A DNA stretch of 64,000 nucleotides from Cyrtodaria siliqua (Eukaryota > Mollusca > Bivalvia > Adapedonta > Hiatellidae). Position 1 is the first letter of the stretch; each line of letters starts with the position of its first letter. The stretch covers positions 164,673 to 228,672 of the forward strand of contig JAWPHD010003096.1 of assembly GCA_037043455.1 (NCBI GenBank). Direction: 5' to 3'. The notes below the pieces were generated by a model. That model saw nothing but the letters and a program-made list of their open reading frames with translations. It was not told the origin of the DNA and made no database searches. Below are positions 23,701 through 36,275 of this stretch, piece after piece. A program made the position numbers and the translations under genes.

Positions 23701-24002
23701 AGACGAAGAAGAAGACGACGAAGAAGAAGAAGAAAAAGAAGAAGAATTGAATGTTGTTTAACGGCTCATCAACACAGTATAGGTTATTTAGAGCCGCCCC
23801 AGAGAGAGGGGAAGGATACATAGGAATCCGGGAACCTGCCCTACTCTTATTATCGAATAGATTCCTATGGTTCTTTAACGTGCTCGGAGGATAGACCGAT
23901 ACACGGGACCGCCCGGTTTACGTCCCCATCCGACGGACGAGGCTAAGGGAAAGTGTCTTGCCTAAGGACACACCGACGGAACTCAGTGGCACCACGGAGG
24001 AT
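20786..24002 (+). repeat. Repeat unit B7 (long form) with two insertions
   Basis: GAA tract (about 20,788-20,860), tRNA-Lys-like relic (20,887-20,973, minus strand), long-form extra segment interrupted by a 1,270-bp foldback (21,272-22,541), common body, tRNA-Glu-like relic (23,529-23,597, plus strand) and a GAA tract into which a SINE fragment is inserted from 23,745. Confidence 0.85.
21272..22541. mobile_element. Foldback transposon with about 0.53-0.65-kb terminal inverted repeats
   Basis: Left end CACAGGCAGACGGCG, right end CGCCGTCTGCCTGTG. The arms match from 21,272 to about 21,797 and from about 21,891 to 22,541, with a spacer of about 93 bp. The right arm carries about 90 extra bp at 22,240-22,330. 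ATCCAACC on both sides (21,264-21,271 and 22,542-22,549) is a target duplication of at least 8 bp, confirmed by the empty site near 6,731. Long inverted repeats with 8-10-bp duplications suggest a non-autonomous Mutator-like or hAT element. No transposase is encoded. Confidence 0.85.
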
Positions 24003-24006
24003 TGAA
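23745..24006 (-). mobile_element. SINE fragment inserted in a GAA tract
   Basis: Same SINE as at 60,188-60,513, minus strand, from the tail 'gaatgttgtttaacggctc' to the B box ('gaggattgaa'), where it stops and the GAA tract resumes. The A box half of the tRNA head is missing. Confidence 0.85.
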
Positions 24007-24123
24007 GAAGAAGAAGCAGACAAGAAGAAGAAGAAAACGAAGAAGAAGAAAAAGAAGAAGTAGTAGGAGAAGAAGAAGAAGAAGAAGAAGAAGAAGAAGA
24101 AGAAGAAGAAGAAGAAGAAGAAG

Positions 24124-24156
<33 letters not shown>

Positions 24157-25235
24157 AAGAAAGAAGAAGAATAGTAAGCGCTAAAAATGTCTGAAATAAA
24201 GGTAACCGTCGAACGTGGGACGGGGTGGGGTTCCTTGAACCCACGACCCTGATATTAAAAGTCCCTTGCTGTACCAACTAATTGAGTTATTCGAGCTATT
24301 ATGTTATCAACAGTACTCTTTAGTGGCTAATGCGTACAGTGTGGCTTTGTCAAGTGTAGAGCTTGTTAAAAGTTTGATACCGCATAAGTGTGTGTCAGGT
24401 CTAGTCCCGTTTTGAGGTTCTGAATGGAAGAAATGAAACGGCATCAGAATTAATTTTATGTTTGCTGCTTCTACAAAACAAAAGAGATTAAAACGAGACA
24501 ATCATGGCCTACTATAATAGTAGAATTATCATGAAGCAAAGCAAGCAGAAGAACAAATAAACGGCAAAACAGAGGTCAAATGCGGAGTGGCGAATAATTG
24601 AATTGGATAAGCCACAGCCTCCGGACCTCCATGTATGTTATAGTGATCACCTAGCTATATAAGTTAACATAACTGCCATGCAACGTCTACAAGCGATTAA
24701 GCATTTACATATAGCAGTTACACATATTTTCTTTCTATTTAACCAGTTACATTTTTATAGAGAAACACGTTTAAATTCGTCTGCACTATTATGCAAAATG
24801 TCGCAGCAGGTAACTACCTCTCTGTTGACACTAGCCAGAATCCACAGCAATTAATGAAAACAAATAAAATCATAACGAGACAATGACACTTATAAATAAA
24901 GACAAGCAATCGTAGGTTATCGTAAAAATAACCAGCCTGGTTCCTATTGCTTATCTGTACCGTGACTTAGCGTGTGGATACCAGCGTATGTGTGAAAACG
25001 AAACTAGGCACATGAACGACTGGTGTCGATTTTCGAGTTCATTTAAATAATAGACTGGAATTTAGCTTAGGGTTTGAATGGTAATTGTCCGAAGATAAAA
25101 CTCTCTCCCATTCCAGTGTCTAGTTGTTAGGATTCCTGGTTTTCACCCAGGCGGCCCTAGTACAAAATCACGGCCCCGAAAATTATTTTTACCATATCTA
25201 GAAATAACACGAAGGAGGGTGTAACCTCTATCCTC
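24003..25235 (+). repeat. Repeat unit B8 (short form)
   Basis: GAA tract (about 24,007-24,172), tRNA-Lys-like relic (about 24,203-24,297, minus strand), body, tRNA-Glu-like relic (25,112-25,181, plus strand), then A4. Confidence 0.85.
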
Positions 25236-25410
25236 TCTTGAATCCGGAATACCAGATAAATTGAAGTCGGAATCCGGAATACTCTCTAAATTACAGCCTG
25301 AATCCGGAATACTGTTTGAGTTCAAACTGCGCCCTTAAACAAACTAACCCGCCACATAACGGCAAAAGGACACTACAAACCCGTAAAAACTCTATACATA
25401 TATTCAGATC

Positions 25411-25453
<43 letters not shown>

Positions 25454-25589
25454 GACTTTATTTAACGAGAGAACTCATAATAAAATAAATGGGCCGATTA
25501 AAAGTATAGTTTATCTCACGGGTGCTTAAAATACCCGTGATTGAATATGCGTAAAAATAATTATGAGTTGGGTAACTCTTATATAAGTG

Positions 25590-25835
25590 GCAGTTTATGT
25601 CATTACTCCTAAATTTCTACCGCGTTACTCACGATTTTCTAACCGTTAGAAATTAGATTTCCCCTATATATTCAACAGAAAAGTAACTATAATTCAAATT
25701 TTTTTAACGCGTTAGACATAAAATAGTAACGCAATACTTTTTTTACATGTTTAATCAAACAGTAACGTGCTACTTGTTAATCATTGTTTGCATTCTAGGA
25801 GTAGCGCGAAGCAGCAAGTAACGCGCTACTTGTCA
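25590..25835 (+). repeat. Left TAACGCGTTA inverted repeat of A4
   Basis: The stretch 25,610-25,715 aligns at about 70-75% by eye with the reverse complement of 27,475-27,580. Both have the order CGCGTTACTC, GATTTT, CGTTAGA, then a 45-bp AT-rich stretch and AACGCGTTA. Confidence 0.7.
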
Positions 25836-27424
25836 AATCCCAATCTCACCCAGAGGCCATCATTGACCTCTGTCAACGTCTAAGAAAGTAGCCTGCGATC
25901 ACATGATAATTTGTCACATGACCATAACTGAAATATCAAAATGGCGAACAGAACTTCTACACCGTGACACCACCAACTATCGGCTGCTGACTGACACGTA
26001 AACAGTCGAAAGAAATTATTTTCTACATTTATATATATTTTAAGTTAATAATTGAATTTAAGTTATGTTGTTAAGAGCTATGTGATACTGGAACGTGCTG
26101 GTAAGTAAAATGCTGTGCTGTACATAGCCCTATGAGAACGATTTGGTGGTGCGTATTAATAATGTTTTGACGGCGGAGTGATAGGCCAAAGTACAAACCA
26201 TTATTCTGCCGCAATTCTGAACATAATTTACTGTATATTTAAAACATTCAAGCCGAAACATTGTTTTCTTTTGTAATTTAAGCATTTCATATAAAGTTAA
26301 ATCAGAAACATATTAGTGCAATCAAGAATTTTTGCATTTCCATCGTTTTTCATCGTTTGCCAAGGTTCTTGGTATTTGATGAAACGTTGACAGAGATGTA
26401 TGTGTATGCAAGGAACGACAACTCTTGGTAGAGATTGGTCAAATCCGTAAACCAGTGAAAATGAAGTTTACAAACACTGAAACAATGGCTTACCGCGCTT
26501 GTGTAGTCTGCGCTGACATTTGGTAAAAGCTGGTGTGGAGTCTTGAGTGAGCTTTGGAGTTAATGTTTGGAGTGATTATTTGGAGTCAGTTTTGTAGTAA
26601 GTTTTTTAATTTTTTTTTTTTATAAATTCAAGTCTTTTTGGTTCTAGCGATCATTGCATATTTCACAAAATCTGACTCCAAAAACTCATTCCAAAATTTT
26701 ACTACAAAGCTCACTACAAGACTTCACTGGAACTTTAACAACTACCCCGCCATATTTACACGTGTAGTCTCATCATTATGTGACATGAAATATGAATGAA
26801 TGCTGTATAAACTCTTGTAACTTAACTGTACTTCTAAGACTCTGGTTCCATAACCATATCATCTCACACGCGTTTTAGGAAAGGAACTCTATAAGCAACT
26901 GCTTTCGTTCCAAATTTTTTTCACATTTTTGTATTATGTACATTTCACCGATTGTATAAATATTGGAAATAAAATAAGTTTAAACCAAGGACATTAGGAC
27001 AGTTTCACTTTCACCGTATACCGGAATGATATAAGCTTTTAGCTTCTGTGTGTCAGGGTTCTTGCATATATAATCTTATATACATGGTCAGTACATAAGT
27101 TGAACCTTTTTAATTAAACTAGTACCTAAATAAAGATAATAAGTGGAGCCTGAAGACCCTTAGCATACGAATAATGACTGAATATATATTGTCATGTATA
27201 CGGAATTCATGTGTAACCTCTTACATACATATATATGTAGATATTCTTAAAACCACTCGAAACATTGCTTACAACTAATATTGGTAGTATACGCTGTACT
27301 CGTTTGAATATTAATAATCAAGACATCTTCGTTGGGGAAGAGTTCGGGCTACAGAAGTATAGACACTGCAATGAGGTATTTGATAGGTCGAATTATTTTA
27401 GCTCATCGCGTTAGGTTTCCTTTG

Positions 27425-27613
27425 AGTAACGCGTTAGTTATGTGACATGTAACGCGTAAGTGACTAAATCGAGAGTAACGCGTTAGAAAATTGACAATAG
27501 TCGCTTATTTTCAGTTAAACAAGTAGGAGAAAACTCATCTCTAACGCGTTAAAAAATCCGGAGTAACGCGTTAGAGATGGAATATGTAATGCATTACATG
27601 TTGTAACGCGTTA
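27425..27613 (+). repeat. Right TAACGCGTTA inverted repeat of A4
   Basis: Five perfect TAACGCGTTA palindromes start at 27,427, 27,476, 27,542, 27,564 and 27,604, with degenerate forms at 27,450 and 27,586. Confidence 0.9.
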
Positions 27614-27805
27614 CTTTTGGACTTATGACACGAACCGCTACTCATACTCTTAATTCAACGCTCTAGGTTTGGGGGTTGACCAGCCCGGTTAAAGCCGTTG
27701 TGTCTATAGAGTTTGGAAACTCAAAATACGCCAGTTATATAATATATAATATATATACCTCGTCATCAGTAGGTTTAGGAACGGTGTACATATGTTGTAA
27801 AATGT

Positions 27806-28030
27806 GGCTGTTGTTGACGGGATAGCTACTTTAATTAGGCATGTCGGTATTTATTGACATGCACACTAGCGTTTATTTAGTGCTGTGTGGCGGCTCTAAG
27901 GGGTTTAAGTAGAATACTGCTTAAGCCGGTGGTAGAGGGGGTGAGAGGTGTTTCACCTTATATTACCTCTCATGAACTGACTCAATAAAACCGAGTCTGC
28001 TACTTTTCTCTCGTGCTTGTGAGTGTTCCT
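27806..28030 (+). repeat. LTR-like segment, A4
   Basis: Same layout as in the other A units: GAGAGGT...ACCTCTC hairpin followed by AATAAA inside a GACTC/GAGTC hairpin near 27,979-27,997. Confidence 0.35.
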
Positions 28031-28560
28031 TTCAAAGGATCCACTTTAAAGGTTTCATTTAAGATTAGAAACTTCACTCTGACCTTCCAAGTTCACAGTT
28101 TTATGCGAAGCTTGTTGAAGATGAGGGTGTCATTAAAGGTCTAAAATTGGTACTTCATCGTCAAGGTCAAGGTCAAGCACTAGTGTTTTGCCTAAATATG
28201 GCGTGTGCAAGGGACTTTTTCTAGATCGTTCAAGGTAAGAAGCTGAAACTGTATTAAGCATTTTGAGGATGAGTGGGTGTCAATAACGTTCTGCAATTGA
28301 CCTTAACCATTTAGGTCAAGGTCTGGACTTGAGGTATCATTGATATATCGAAAATACGGATATTCTATGATGGCTTCCATCTACTTACTCTAGTTGAGCT
28401 CTGCAACTGTAAATCAGACGAACACGTTTGCTATGCAGCTAACTCAAGCACTCTAGGTGCCCAGTACAGTGATGCTATCGTAGTGGGAATATATCAAGGA
28501 GAACGTAACTACTATGCATAGTAAAGTTGAAATGTAACTTAAGAACAAAACTAAAAAATA

Positions 28561-30177
28561 GTAAAAAGAAGAAGAAGAAGAAAAAAAAGGAAGAAGAAGA
28601 AGAAAGGGAAGAAGAAGAAGAAGAAGCGCTGAAAGTGTCTGAAATAAAGGTAACCGCCCAATGTGGGACGGGGTGGGCTTGTTCGAACCCGCGACGCCAA
28701 TATTAAGTCTCATGCTCTGCTAACTAATCGAATCAGCCTAGCTATGATGTAATCAACGGTACTCATTAGATCAGACTACACCAATTACTAGCCAATCAGC
28801 GGGCAGGGAAAAAGTTCCACAGAATATCTTAATTTTGATTGGTTGACAAGATAAACAAACCAAAAACTTTTGCTAAAAAATTAAAATTCAATTTTTGAAG
28901 AGTACTTTTGAAGTTTAAATCATACATTTGTCAATGTATTCATATTTTGTGGCATAAAAAAAACAAGAAGTATATTTTACATTTTCTTTGTGTTTCTACA
29001 TGCAAGTAGGTGGGTCACTACCATCCGACCCAAACAGTTTTTTCAAAACATACTCAAGGTATGGTTTGTGTATGTTTTTTTTTATAAAGATAGGTCTTTT
29101 AAAACAAGTCAGCAAAAATATAGCTTCTTATTTTAGGGAACCCAGTACAGAGCTTAGAGCTATAATGGACGTCTACGGAAAATGAATTGGTGTAGTGTGA
29201 CCATTAATGGCTTGTGCGTACAGTGTGATGTTATCAAGTGTAGTACTTGTTAAAAAGTTTGATACCGCATAAGTATGTGTCAGTTCTAGTGCCGTTTTGA
29301 GGTTTCTGAATGAAACGAAATGAAACGGTATCAGAAATAACTTGTTTGCTGCTTTTAGAAAACAAAAGAGAATTAAACGAGCCAATCACGGCATACTATA
29401 ATAGTAGAACTATCATGAGGCAAAGCAAACAGAAGAACAAATAAACGGCAAAACAGAAGGTCAAATGCGGAGTGGCGAATAATTGAATTGGATAAGCCAC
29501 AGCCTCCGGACCTCCATGTCTGTTATAGGGATCACCTAGCTATATAAGTTAACATAACTGTCATGCAACGTCTACATGCGATTAAGCATTTACATATAGC
29601 AGTTAAACATACATATTTTCCATTTAACCAGTTACATTTTATAGAGAAATTTGTTTATATTCGTCTTATAGTATTATGCAAAATATCGCCGAAGGTAACT
29701 CTCTGTTGACACTAGCCAGAATCCATAGCAACTAATGAATACAAATAAAATCATAACGAGACAATGACACTTATAAATAAAGACAAGCAATGGAAGGTTA
29801 GCATAAAAATAACCAGTATGGTTCCCATTTCTTAACTGTACCGTGACTTACCGTGTGGATACCAGCGTATGTGTGAAAACTAAACTAGATGTTCTGCACA
29901 GAAATGAACGACTGGTGCCGAGTATGAGTTCGTTTAAATAATGGAATGAATTTATAGCTTAGGATAGGAATGGTAATTGTCCGAAGCTGAAACAAATTCT
30001 CAATCCGATGTGTCTAGTGGTTAGGATTTCTGGATTTCACCCAGGCGGCCCTGGTACAACTCCCGATCCCGAAAATTACTTTTACCATATCTAGATATAA
30101 CATGAAGACTGATGAATATGCTCTGAAAACATCAGCGTGATAGAATGTTACAAGTACACAAATAATGCTCACTCAAG
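28561..30177 (+). repeat. Repeat unit B9 (long form)
   Basis: GAA tract (28,562-28,625), tRNA-Lys-like relic (28,656-28,742, minus strand), long-form extra segment without the foldback, body, and tRNA-Glu-like relic (30,004-30,073, plus strand). Confidence 0.85.
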
Positions 30178-31496
30178 ACGAAGAAGAAGACGACGACGAA
30201 GAAGAAGAAGAAGAAGAAGAAGAAGAAGAAGAAGAAGAAGAAGAAGAAGAAGAAGAAGAAGAAGAAGAAGAAGAAGAAGAAGAAAAGAAAAGAAGAAGAA
30301 GAAGAAGAAGAAGAAGAAGAAGAAGAAGAAGAAGAAGAAGAAGAAGAAGAAGAAGAAGAAGAAGAAGACAACAACAAGAAGAAAATGAAGAAGAAGAAGA
30401 AGAAAAAAAAGTAGGAAAAGAAGAAGAAGAAGGATAAGAATATGAAGAAAAGGAAAAGTAGAAGAAGAAAGAAGAAGAATAGTACGCGCTAAAAGTGTCT
30501 GAAATAAATGTAACCGTCGAACGTGGGACGGGGTGTGGTTGTTTGAACTCACGACCCTGATAATAAAAGTCCCTTGCTTTACCAACTAAGCGTAAAGTGT
30601 GGCGTTATCAATTGTAGTGCTTGTTAAAAGTATGATACCGCATAAGTGTGTGTCAGGTCTAGTCCCGTTTTGAGGTTCTGAATGAAAGAAATGAATCGGT
30701 ATTAGAATTATTTGATGTTTGCTGCTTTAACAAAACAAAAGAGAGTAAAACGAGCCAATCACGGCATACTATAATAGTAAAATTATCATGAAGCAAAGCA
30801 ACCAGAAGAACAAATAAACGGCAAAACAGAGGTCAAATGCGGAGTGGCGAATAATTGAATTGGATAAGCCACAGCCTCCGGACCTCCATGTGTTTATAGT
30901 GATCACCCAGCTATATAAGTTAACATAACGGTCATGCAACGTCTACAAGCGATTAAGCATTTACATATAGCAGTTACACATATTTTCTTTCTATTTAACC
31001 AGTTTCATTTTTATAGAGAAACACGTTTAAATTTGTCTGAAGTATTATGCAAAATGTCGCAGCAGGTATAACTACCTCTCTGTTGACACTAGCCAGAATC
31101 CACAGCAATTAATGAATACAAATAAAATCATAACCAGACAATGACACTTATAAATAAAGACAAGCAATCGTAGGTTATCGTAAAAATAACCAGCCTAGTT
31201 CCTATTGCTTATCTGTACCGTGACTTAGCGTGTGGATACCAGCGTATGTGTGAAAACGAAACTAGGCACATGAACGACTGGTGTCGATTTTCGAGTTCAT
31301 TTAAATAATAGACTGGAATTTAGCTCAGGGTTTGAATGTTAATTGTCCGAAGATAAAACTCTCTCTCGTTCCGGTGTGTCTAGTTGTTAGGATTCCTGGT
31401 TTTCACCCAGGCGGCCCTAGTACAAAATCACGGCCCCGAAAATTATTTTTACCATATCTAGAAATAACACGAAGGAGGGTGTAACCCCCATCCCCT
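30178..31496 (+). repeat. Repeat unit B10 (short form)
   Basis: Very long GAA/AGA tract (30,179-30,478), truncated tRNA-Lys-like relic (about 30,513-30,590, minus strand) with the same deletion as B2, body, and tRNA-Glu-like relic (31,370-31,439, plus strand). The shared deletion shows that B2 and B10 occupy the same place in the 6.26-kb supra-unit. Confidence 0.85.
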
Positions 31497-31670
31497 CTTG
31501 AATCCGGAATACCAGATAAATTGAAGACGGAATCCGGAAAACTCTCTAAATTACAGCCTGAATCCGGAATACTGTTTGAGTTCAAACTGCGCCCTTAAAC
31601 AAACTAACCCGCCACATAACGGCAAAAGGACACTACAAACCCGTAAAAACTCTATACATTTATTCAGATC

Positions 31671-31719
<49 letters not shown>

Positions 31720-33679
31720 GACTTTATTTAACGAGTGAACTCATAATAAAATAAATAGGCCGATTAAAAGTATAGGATTTTTCACGGGTGCTTAAAATAC
31801 CCGTGATTGATAATGCGTAAAAATAATTATGAGTTGGGTAACTCTTATATAAGTGGCAGTTTATGTCATTACTCCTATATTTCTACCGCGTTACTCACGA
31901 TTTTCTAACCGTTAGAAATTAGATTACCCCTATATATTCAACAGAAAAGTAACAATAATTCAACATTTTTTAACGCGTTAGACATAAAATAGTAACGGAT
32001 TACTATTTTTACATGTTTAATCAAACAGTAACGTGCTACTTGTTAATCATTGTTTGCATTCTAGGAGTAGCGCGAAGCAGCAAGTAACGCGCTACTTGTC
32101 AAATCCCAATCTCACCCAGAGGCCATCATTGACCTCTGTCAACGTCTAAGAAAGTAGCCTGCAACCACATGATAATTTGTCACATGACCATAGCTGAAAT
32201 ATCAAAATGGCGAACAGAACTTCTACACCGTGACACCACCAACTATCGGCTGCTGACTGACACGTAAACTGTCGAAAGAAACACGACTTATTTTCTACAT
32301 TTTGATATATATTTTAAGTTAATAATTTAATTTAAGTTATGTTGTTAAGAGCTATGTGATACTGGAACGTGCTGGTAAGTAAAATGCTGAACTGTAACCT
32401 TGTGGGAACGATTTGGTGGTGCGTATTAATAATGTTTTGACGGTGGGGTGATATGCCAAAGTACAAACCATTATTCTGCCGCAATTCTGAACATAATTTA
32501 CTGTATATTTAAAACATTCAAGCCGAAACATTGTTTTCTTTTGTAATTTAAGCATTTCATATAAAGTTAATTCCGAAACATATTAGTGCAATCAAGAAAT
32601 TTTGCATTTCCATCGTTTTTCATCGTTTGAAAAGATTCTTGGTATTTGATGAAATGTTGACAGAGATGTATGTGTATGCAAGGAACGACAACTCTGGGTA
32701 GAGATTGGTCAAATCCGTAAACCAATGAAAATGAAGTTTACAAACACTGAAACAATGGCTTACCGCGCTTGTGTAGTCTTCGCTGACATTGGGTAAAAGC
32801 TGGTGTGGAGTCTTGAGTGAGCTTTGGAGTTAATTTTTGGAGTGAATATTTAGTCAGTTTTGTAGTGAGTTTTTTAATTGATTTTTTTTTATAAATTGAA
32901 TTATTTTTGGTTCTAGCGAGCATTGCATATTTCACAAAATCTGACTCCAAAAACTCATTCCAAAATTTGACTACAAAGCTCACTACAAGACTTCACTGGA
33001 ACTTTAACAATTACCCCGCCATATTTATACGTGTAGACTCATCTTTATGTGACATGAAATATGAATGAATACTGTATAACATCTTGTAACTTGACTCTAC
33101 TTCTCAGACTCTGGTTCCATAACCATATCATCTCACTAGCGTTTTAGGAAAGGAATTCTATAAGCAACTGCTTTCGTTCCAATCCTTTTTCACATTTTGT
33201 ATTATGTACATTTCACCGATTGTATAAATATTGGAATTAAATAAGTTTAAACCAAGCACATTAGGACAGTTTCACTTTCACCGTATACCGGAATGATATA
33301 AGCTTTTAGCTTCTGTGTGTCAGGGTTCTTGCATATATAATCTTATATACATGGTCAGTACATAAGTTGAACCTTTTTAATTAAATAAAGATAATAAGTG
33401 GACCCTGAAGACCCTTAGAATATGAATAATGACTGAATATTTATTGTCATGTATACGGAATTCATGTGTAACATCTTACATACATATATCAGTAGATATT
33501 CTTAAAACCACTCGAAACAATGCTTACAACAAATATTGGTAGTATACGCTGTACTCGTTTGAATATTAATAATCAAGACATCTTCATTGGGGAAGAGTTC
33601 GGGCTACAGAAGTATAGACACTGCAACGAGGTATTTGATAGGTCATATGATTTTAGCTCATCGAGTTAGGATTCCATTG

Positions 33680-34040
33680 AGTAACGCGTTACTTATGTGA
33701 CATGTAACGCGTATGTGACTAAATCGCGAGTAACGCGTTAGAAAATTGACTATAGTCGCTTATTTTTAGTTGGAGAAAACTCATCTCTAACGCATTAAAA
33801 AATTCGGAGTAACGCGTTAGATATGGAATAAGTTATGCGTTACATGTTGTAACGCGTTACTTATGTGACATGTAATGCATAAGTGACTAAATCGCGAGTA
33901 ACGCGTAAGAAAATTGACAATAGTCGCTTATTTTTAGTTAAACAAGTAGGAGAAAACTCATCTCTAACGCGTTAAAAAAATCGGAGTAACGCGTTAGAGA
34001 TGGAATAAGTAATGAGTTACATGTTGTAACGCGTTACTTT
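33680..34040 (+). repeat. Duplicated right TAACGCGTTA cluster of A5
   Basis: The sequence from 'taacgcgttacttatgtgac' to the next copy repeats after about 170-180 bp, doubling the number of palindromes in this cluster. Confidence 0.75.
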
Positions 34041-34237
34041 TGGTCTTATGACACGAACCGCTACTCATACCCTTAATTCAACGCTCTAGGTTTGGGGGTT
34101 GACCAGCCCGGTTAAAGCCGTTTACAATTGTGTCTATAGAGTTTGGAAACTCAAAATACGCCAGTTATATAACATATAATATATATACCTCGTCATCAGT
34201 AGGTTTAGGAACGGTGTACATATGTTGTAAAATGTGG

Positions 34238-34465
34238 CTGTTGTTGGCGGGATAGCTACTTTAATTAGGCATGTCGGTATTTATTGACATGCACACTAGC
34301 GTTTATTTAGTGCTGTGTGGCGGTTATAAGGGTTTTTAAGTAGAATACTGCTTAAGCCGGTGGTAGAGGGCGTGAGAGGTGTTTCACCTTATATTACCTC
34401 TCACGAACTGACTCAGTAAAACCGAGTCTGCTACTTTTCTCTCTTGCTTGTGAATGTTGCTTTCA
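34238..34465 (+). repeat. LTR-like segment, A5
   Basis: Same segment. Here the poly(A)-type signal reads 'gactcagtaaaaccgagtc', so AATAAA is mutated to AGTAAA. Confidence 0.35.
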
Positions 34466-35203
34466 AGGGATCCACTTTAAAGTTTTCATTTAAGATTAGA
34501 AACTTCACATTGACCTTCCATGTTCACAGCTTTATGGGAAGCTTGTTGAAGATGAGGGTCAAGGTCAAGGTCAAGGATTAGTGTTTTGCCTAAAAATGGC
34601 GCATGCAAGGGACTTCTTCTAGATCGTTCAAGGTAAGAAGCTGAAACTGTGTATTAAGTGTGTTGGGGATGAGAGGGTGTCATTAAAGTCCTGCAATTGA
34701 CCTTTACCATCTAGGTCAAGGTCTGGACTTGAGGTATCATTGAGATATCGAAAATACGGATATTCTGTGATGGCTTCCATCGACTTACTCTAGTTGAGCT
34801 TTGCAACTGTAAATCAGACGAACACGTTTGCTATGCAGCTAACTCAAGAACTATAGATGCCCAGTACAGTGATGCTATCGTAGTGGGAATATATCACAGA
34901 ACGTAACTTCCATGCATAGTAAAGTGGAAATGTAACTTAAGAACAAAACAAAAAAATAGAATCACAGTGGAAGATGTAACATGTATTCCTGTATATTGTA
35001 AACGGTTGCCATTGATGGGACATGTAGACAAAGATATACTTCACACACCATCAGTATAAAATGTGAACTTAACCTCCAAAGAAGGTATAACATTCGAACA
35101 GGAAATGTCACATTCACAGATCACAGTCAATTGAAAGCGCATATTTGAAACAAACAACAATTACCAGGATATATAGGTATAGGTGTTATGGGTGACACCT
35201 TAG

Positions 35204-35538
35204 CAGGGGCGTAGCTTGGCCTTTTTGACGGCATAGGCCCGCAGTTAAAGTTATTATGCTAGTGGGGTCCGGGGACATGCCTCCACCCCCATTTTTTTTA
35301 TGTTAGAATGCATTAGGTGCGTGCTGACGTATATTTTAGACTTTAAGAAGGGCAAAGATAACTAAACAAATATATATGAAAATAATATTTTCTGGTTACT
35401 ACGCCACCTATACAGCCCCCATATCCACCCCTCCCACACCTCCGATTTTTATTGCATTTTTTGAAATTTTAGTTTTTCTATTTCTGAAAAATTGGCATAG
35501 GCCCGGGCCTACAGGGCCTATGCAGAGCTACGCCAATG
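35204..35538. mobile_element. 335-bp MITE with CTTAG target duplication
   Basis: Absent at the equivalent site in copy 1 ('gacaccttagtaccgcc', about 13,169-13,185). Starts CAGGGGCGTAGCTTGGC and ends GAGCTACGCCAATG. The subterminal GCATAGGCCC/GGGCCTATGC continue the inverted repeat. Flanked by CTTAG (35,199-35,203 and 35,539-35,543). The CAGGGG start recalls hAT elements, but they make 8-bp duplications, so the superfamily is open. Confidence 0.8.
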
Positions 35539-35752
35539 CTTAGTACCGCCTTGGAAGGCTTTAGGAAATCTGTCTTACTCTTACTATCGAATATATTCCT
35601 ATGGTTCTTTAAAGTGCTAAGAGGATAGGCTCCGATACAATGAATGCCGGTTAACACTCCCGTCCGACGGTCACCACATTCAACAGATACAGTGTTGACG
35701 GTCACCACATTTAACAGATACAGTGTTAGGTAGACATTAATAAAAGGGTAAC

Positions 35753-35855
35753 GTATGTACAAGCAAGGCACACGGATATACGGATAACGTATGTACAAGC
35801 AAGGCACAAGGATATACGGATAACGTATGTACAAGCAAGGCACAAGGATATACGT
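35753..35855 (+). repeat. 36-bp minisatellite, 3 copies
   Basis: Units begin at 35,753, 35,789 and 35,825. Same monomer as at 13,387-13,632. Confidence 0.95.
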
Positions 35856-36275
35856 GCATTTTCATTTAACAAAAAGACAAATAGCAATGGTTGTTTTCTT
35901 GAAAACAATGCGGATATAATTAAGATATAGATTACAGATGAGATAATAGTTACAAGTGCTTTTTATTTGGAATTATTAGAAGATGAAGTGAATATAAGCT
36001 AAATTAAAACACAACAAAAATGTCACACGTGTTGGTATATAAGCGGTATATGCATAAAAAAGAAATTACGCAGAGTGTATCAAATATGGATTATACTATG
36101 TGTATGGTACAGAGATATAATTTAAGTGAAGCCTTAAACTTTACAATTCAGTCTTGATACAAAGCTGATTTCCAGTGTGTTTTGGTGTCACCAAAACTCG
36201 TTTTAGAAGCATTTTCTTTAAATTAATGTATTTTTAAATACATGTTAGATGTTAGATGTCAGGCTTCATACTTTC

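Larger units (their letters stand above)
25236..28560 (+). repeat. Repeat unit A, copy 4 (cleanest copy)
   Basis: No large insertion. Order: three GAATCCGGAATAC repeats (25,240-25,315), (AAT)n (25,414-25,452), left cluster (25,590-25,835), core with inner inverted repeat (26,535-26,735), right cluster (27,425-27,613), LTR-like segment (27,806-28,030) and AGGTCA-rich tail. The distance to A5 is 6,261 bp. No gene seen. Confidence 0.9.
31497..34957 (+). repeat. Repeat unit A, copy 5
   Basis: Three GAATCCGGAATAC repeats, (AAT)n (31,674-31,718), left cluster (31,885-32,098), core, a right cluster that is itself duplicated (33,680-33,860 and 33,860-34,040), LTR-like segment (34,238-34,465) and tail. 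It passes into segment C rather than a long B. Confidence 0.85.
34958..36275 (+). repeat. Segment C, copy 2
   Basis: Matches 12,916-14,065. It holds a 335-bp MITE, the SINE body fragment (35,570-35,680), the paired 31-bp repeat (about 35,668-35,729) and three units of the 36-bp minisatellite (35,753-35,855). It ends abruptly inside a tRNA-Lys-like relic of unit B. Confidence 0.8.
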
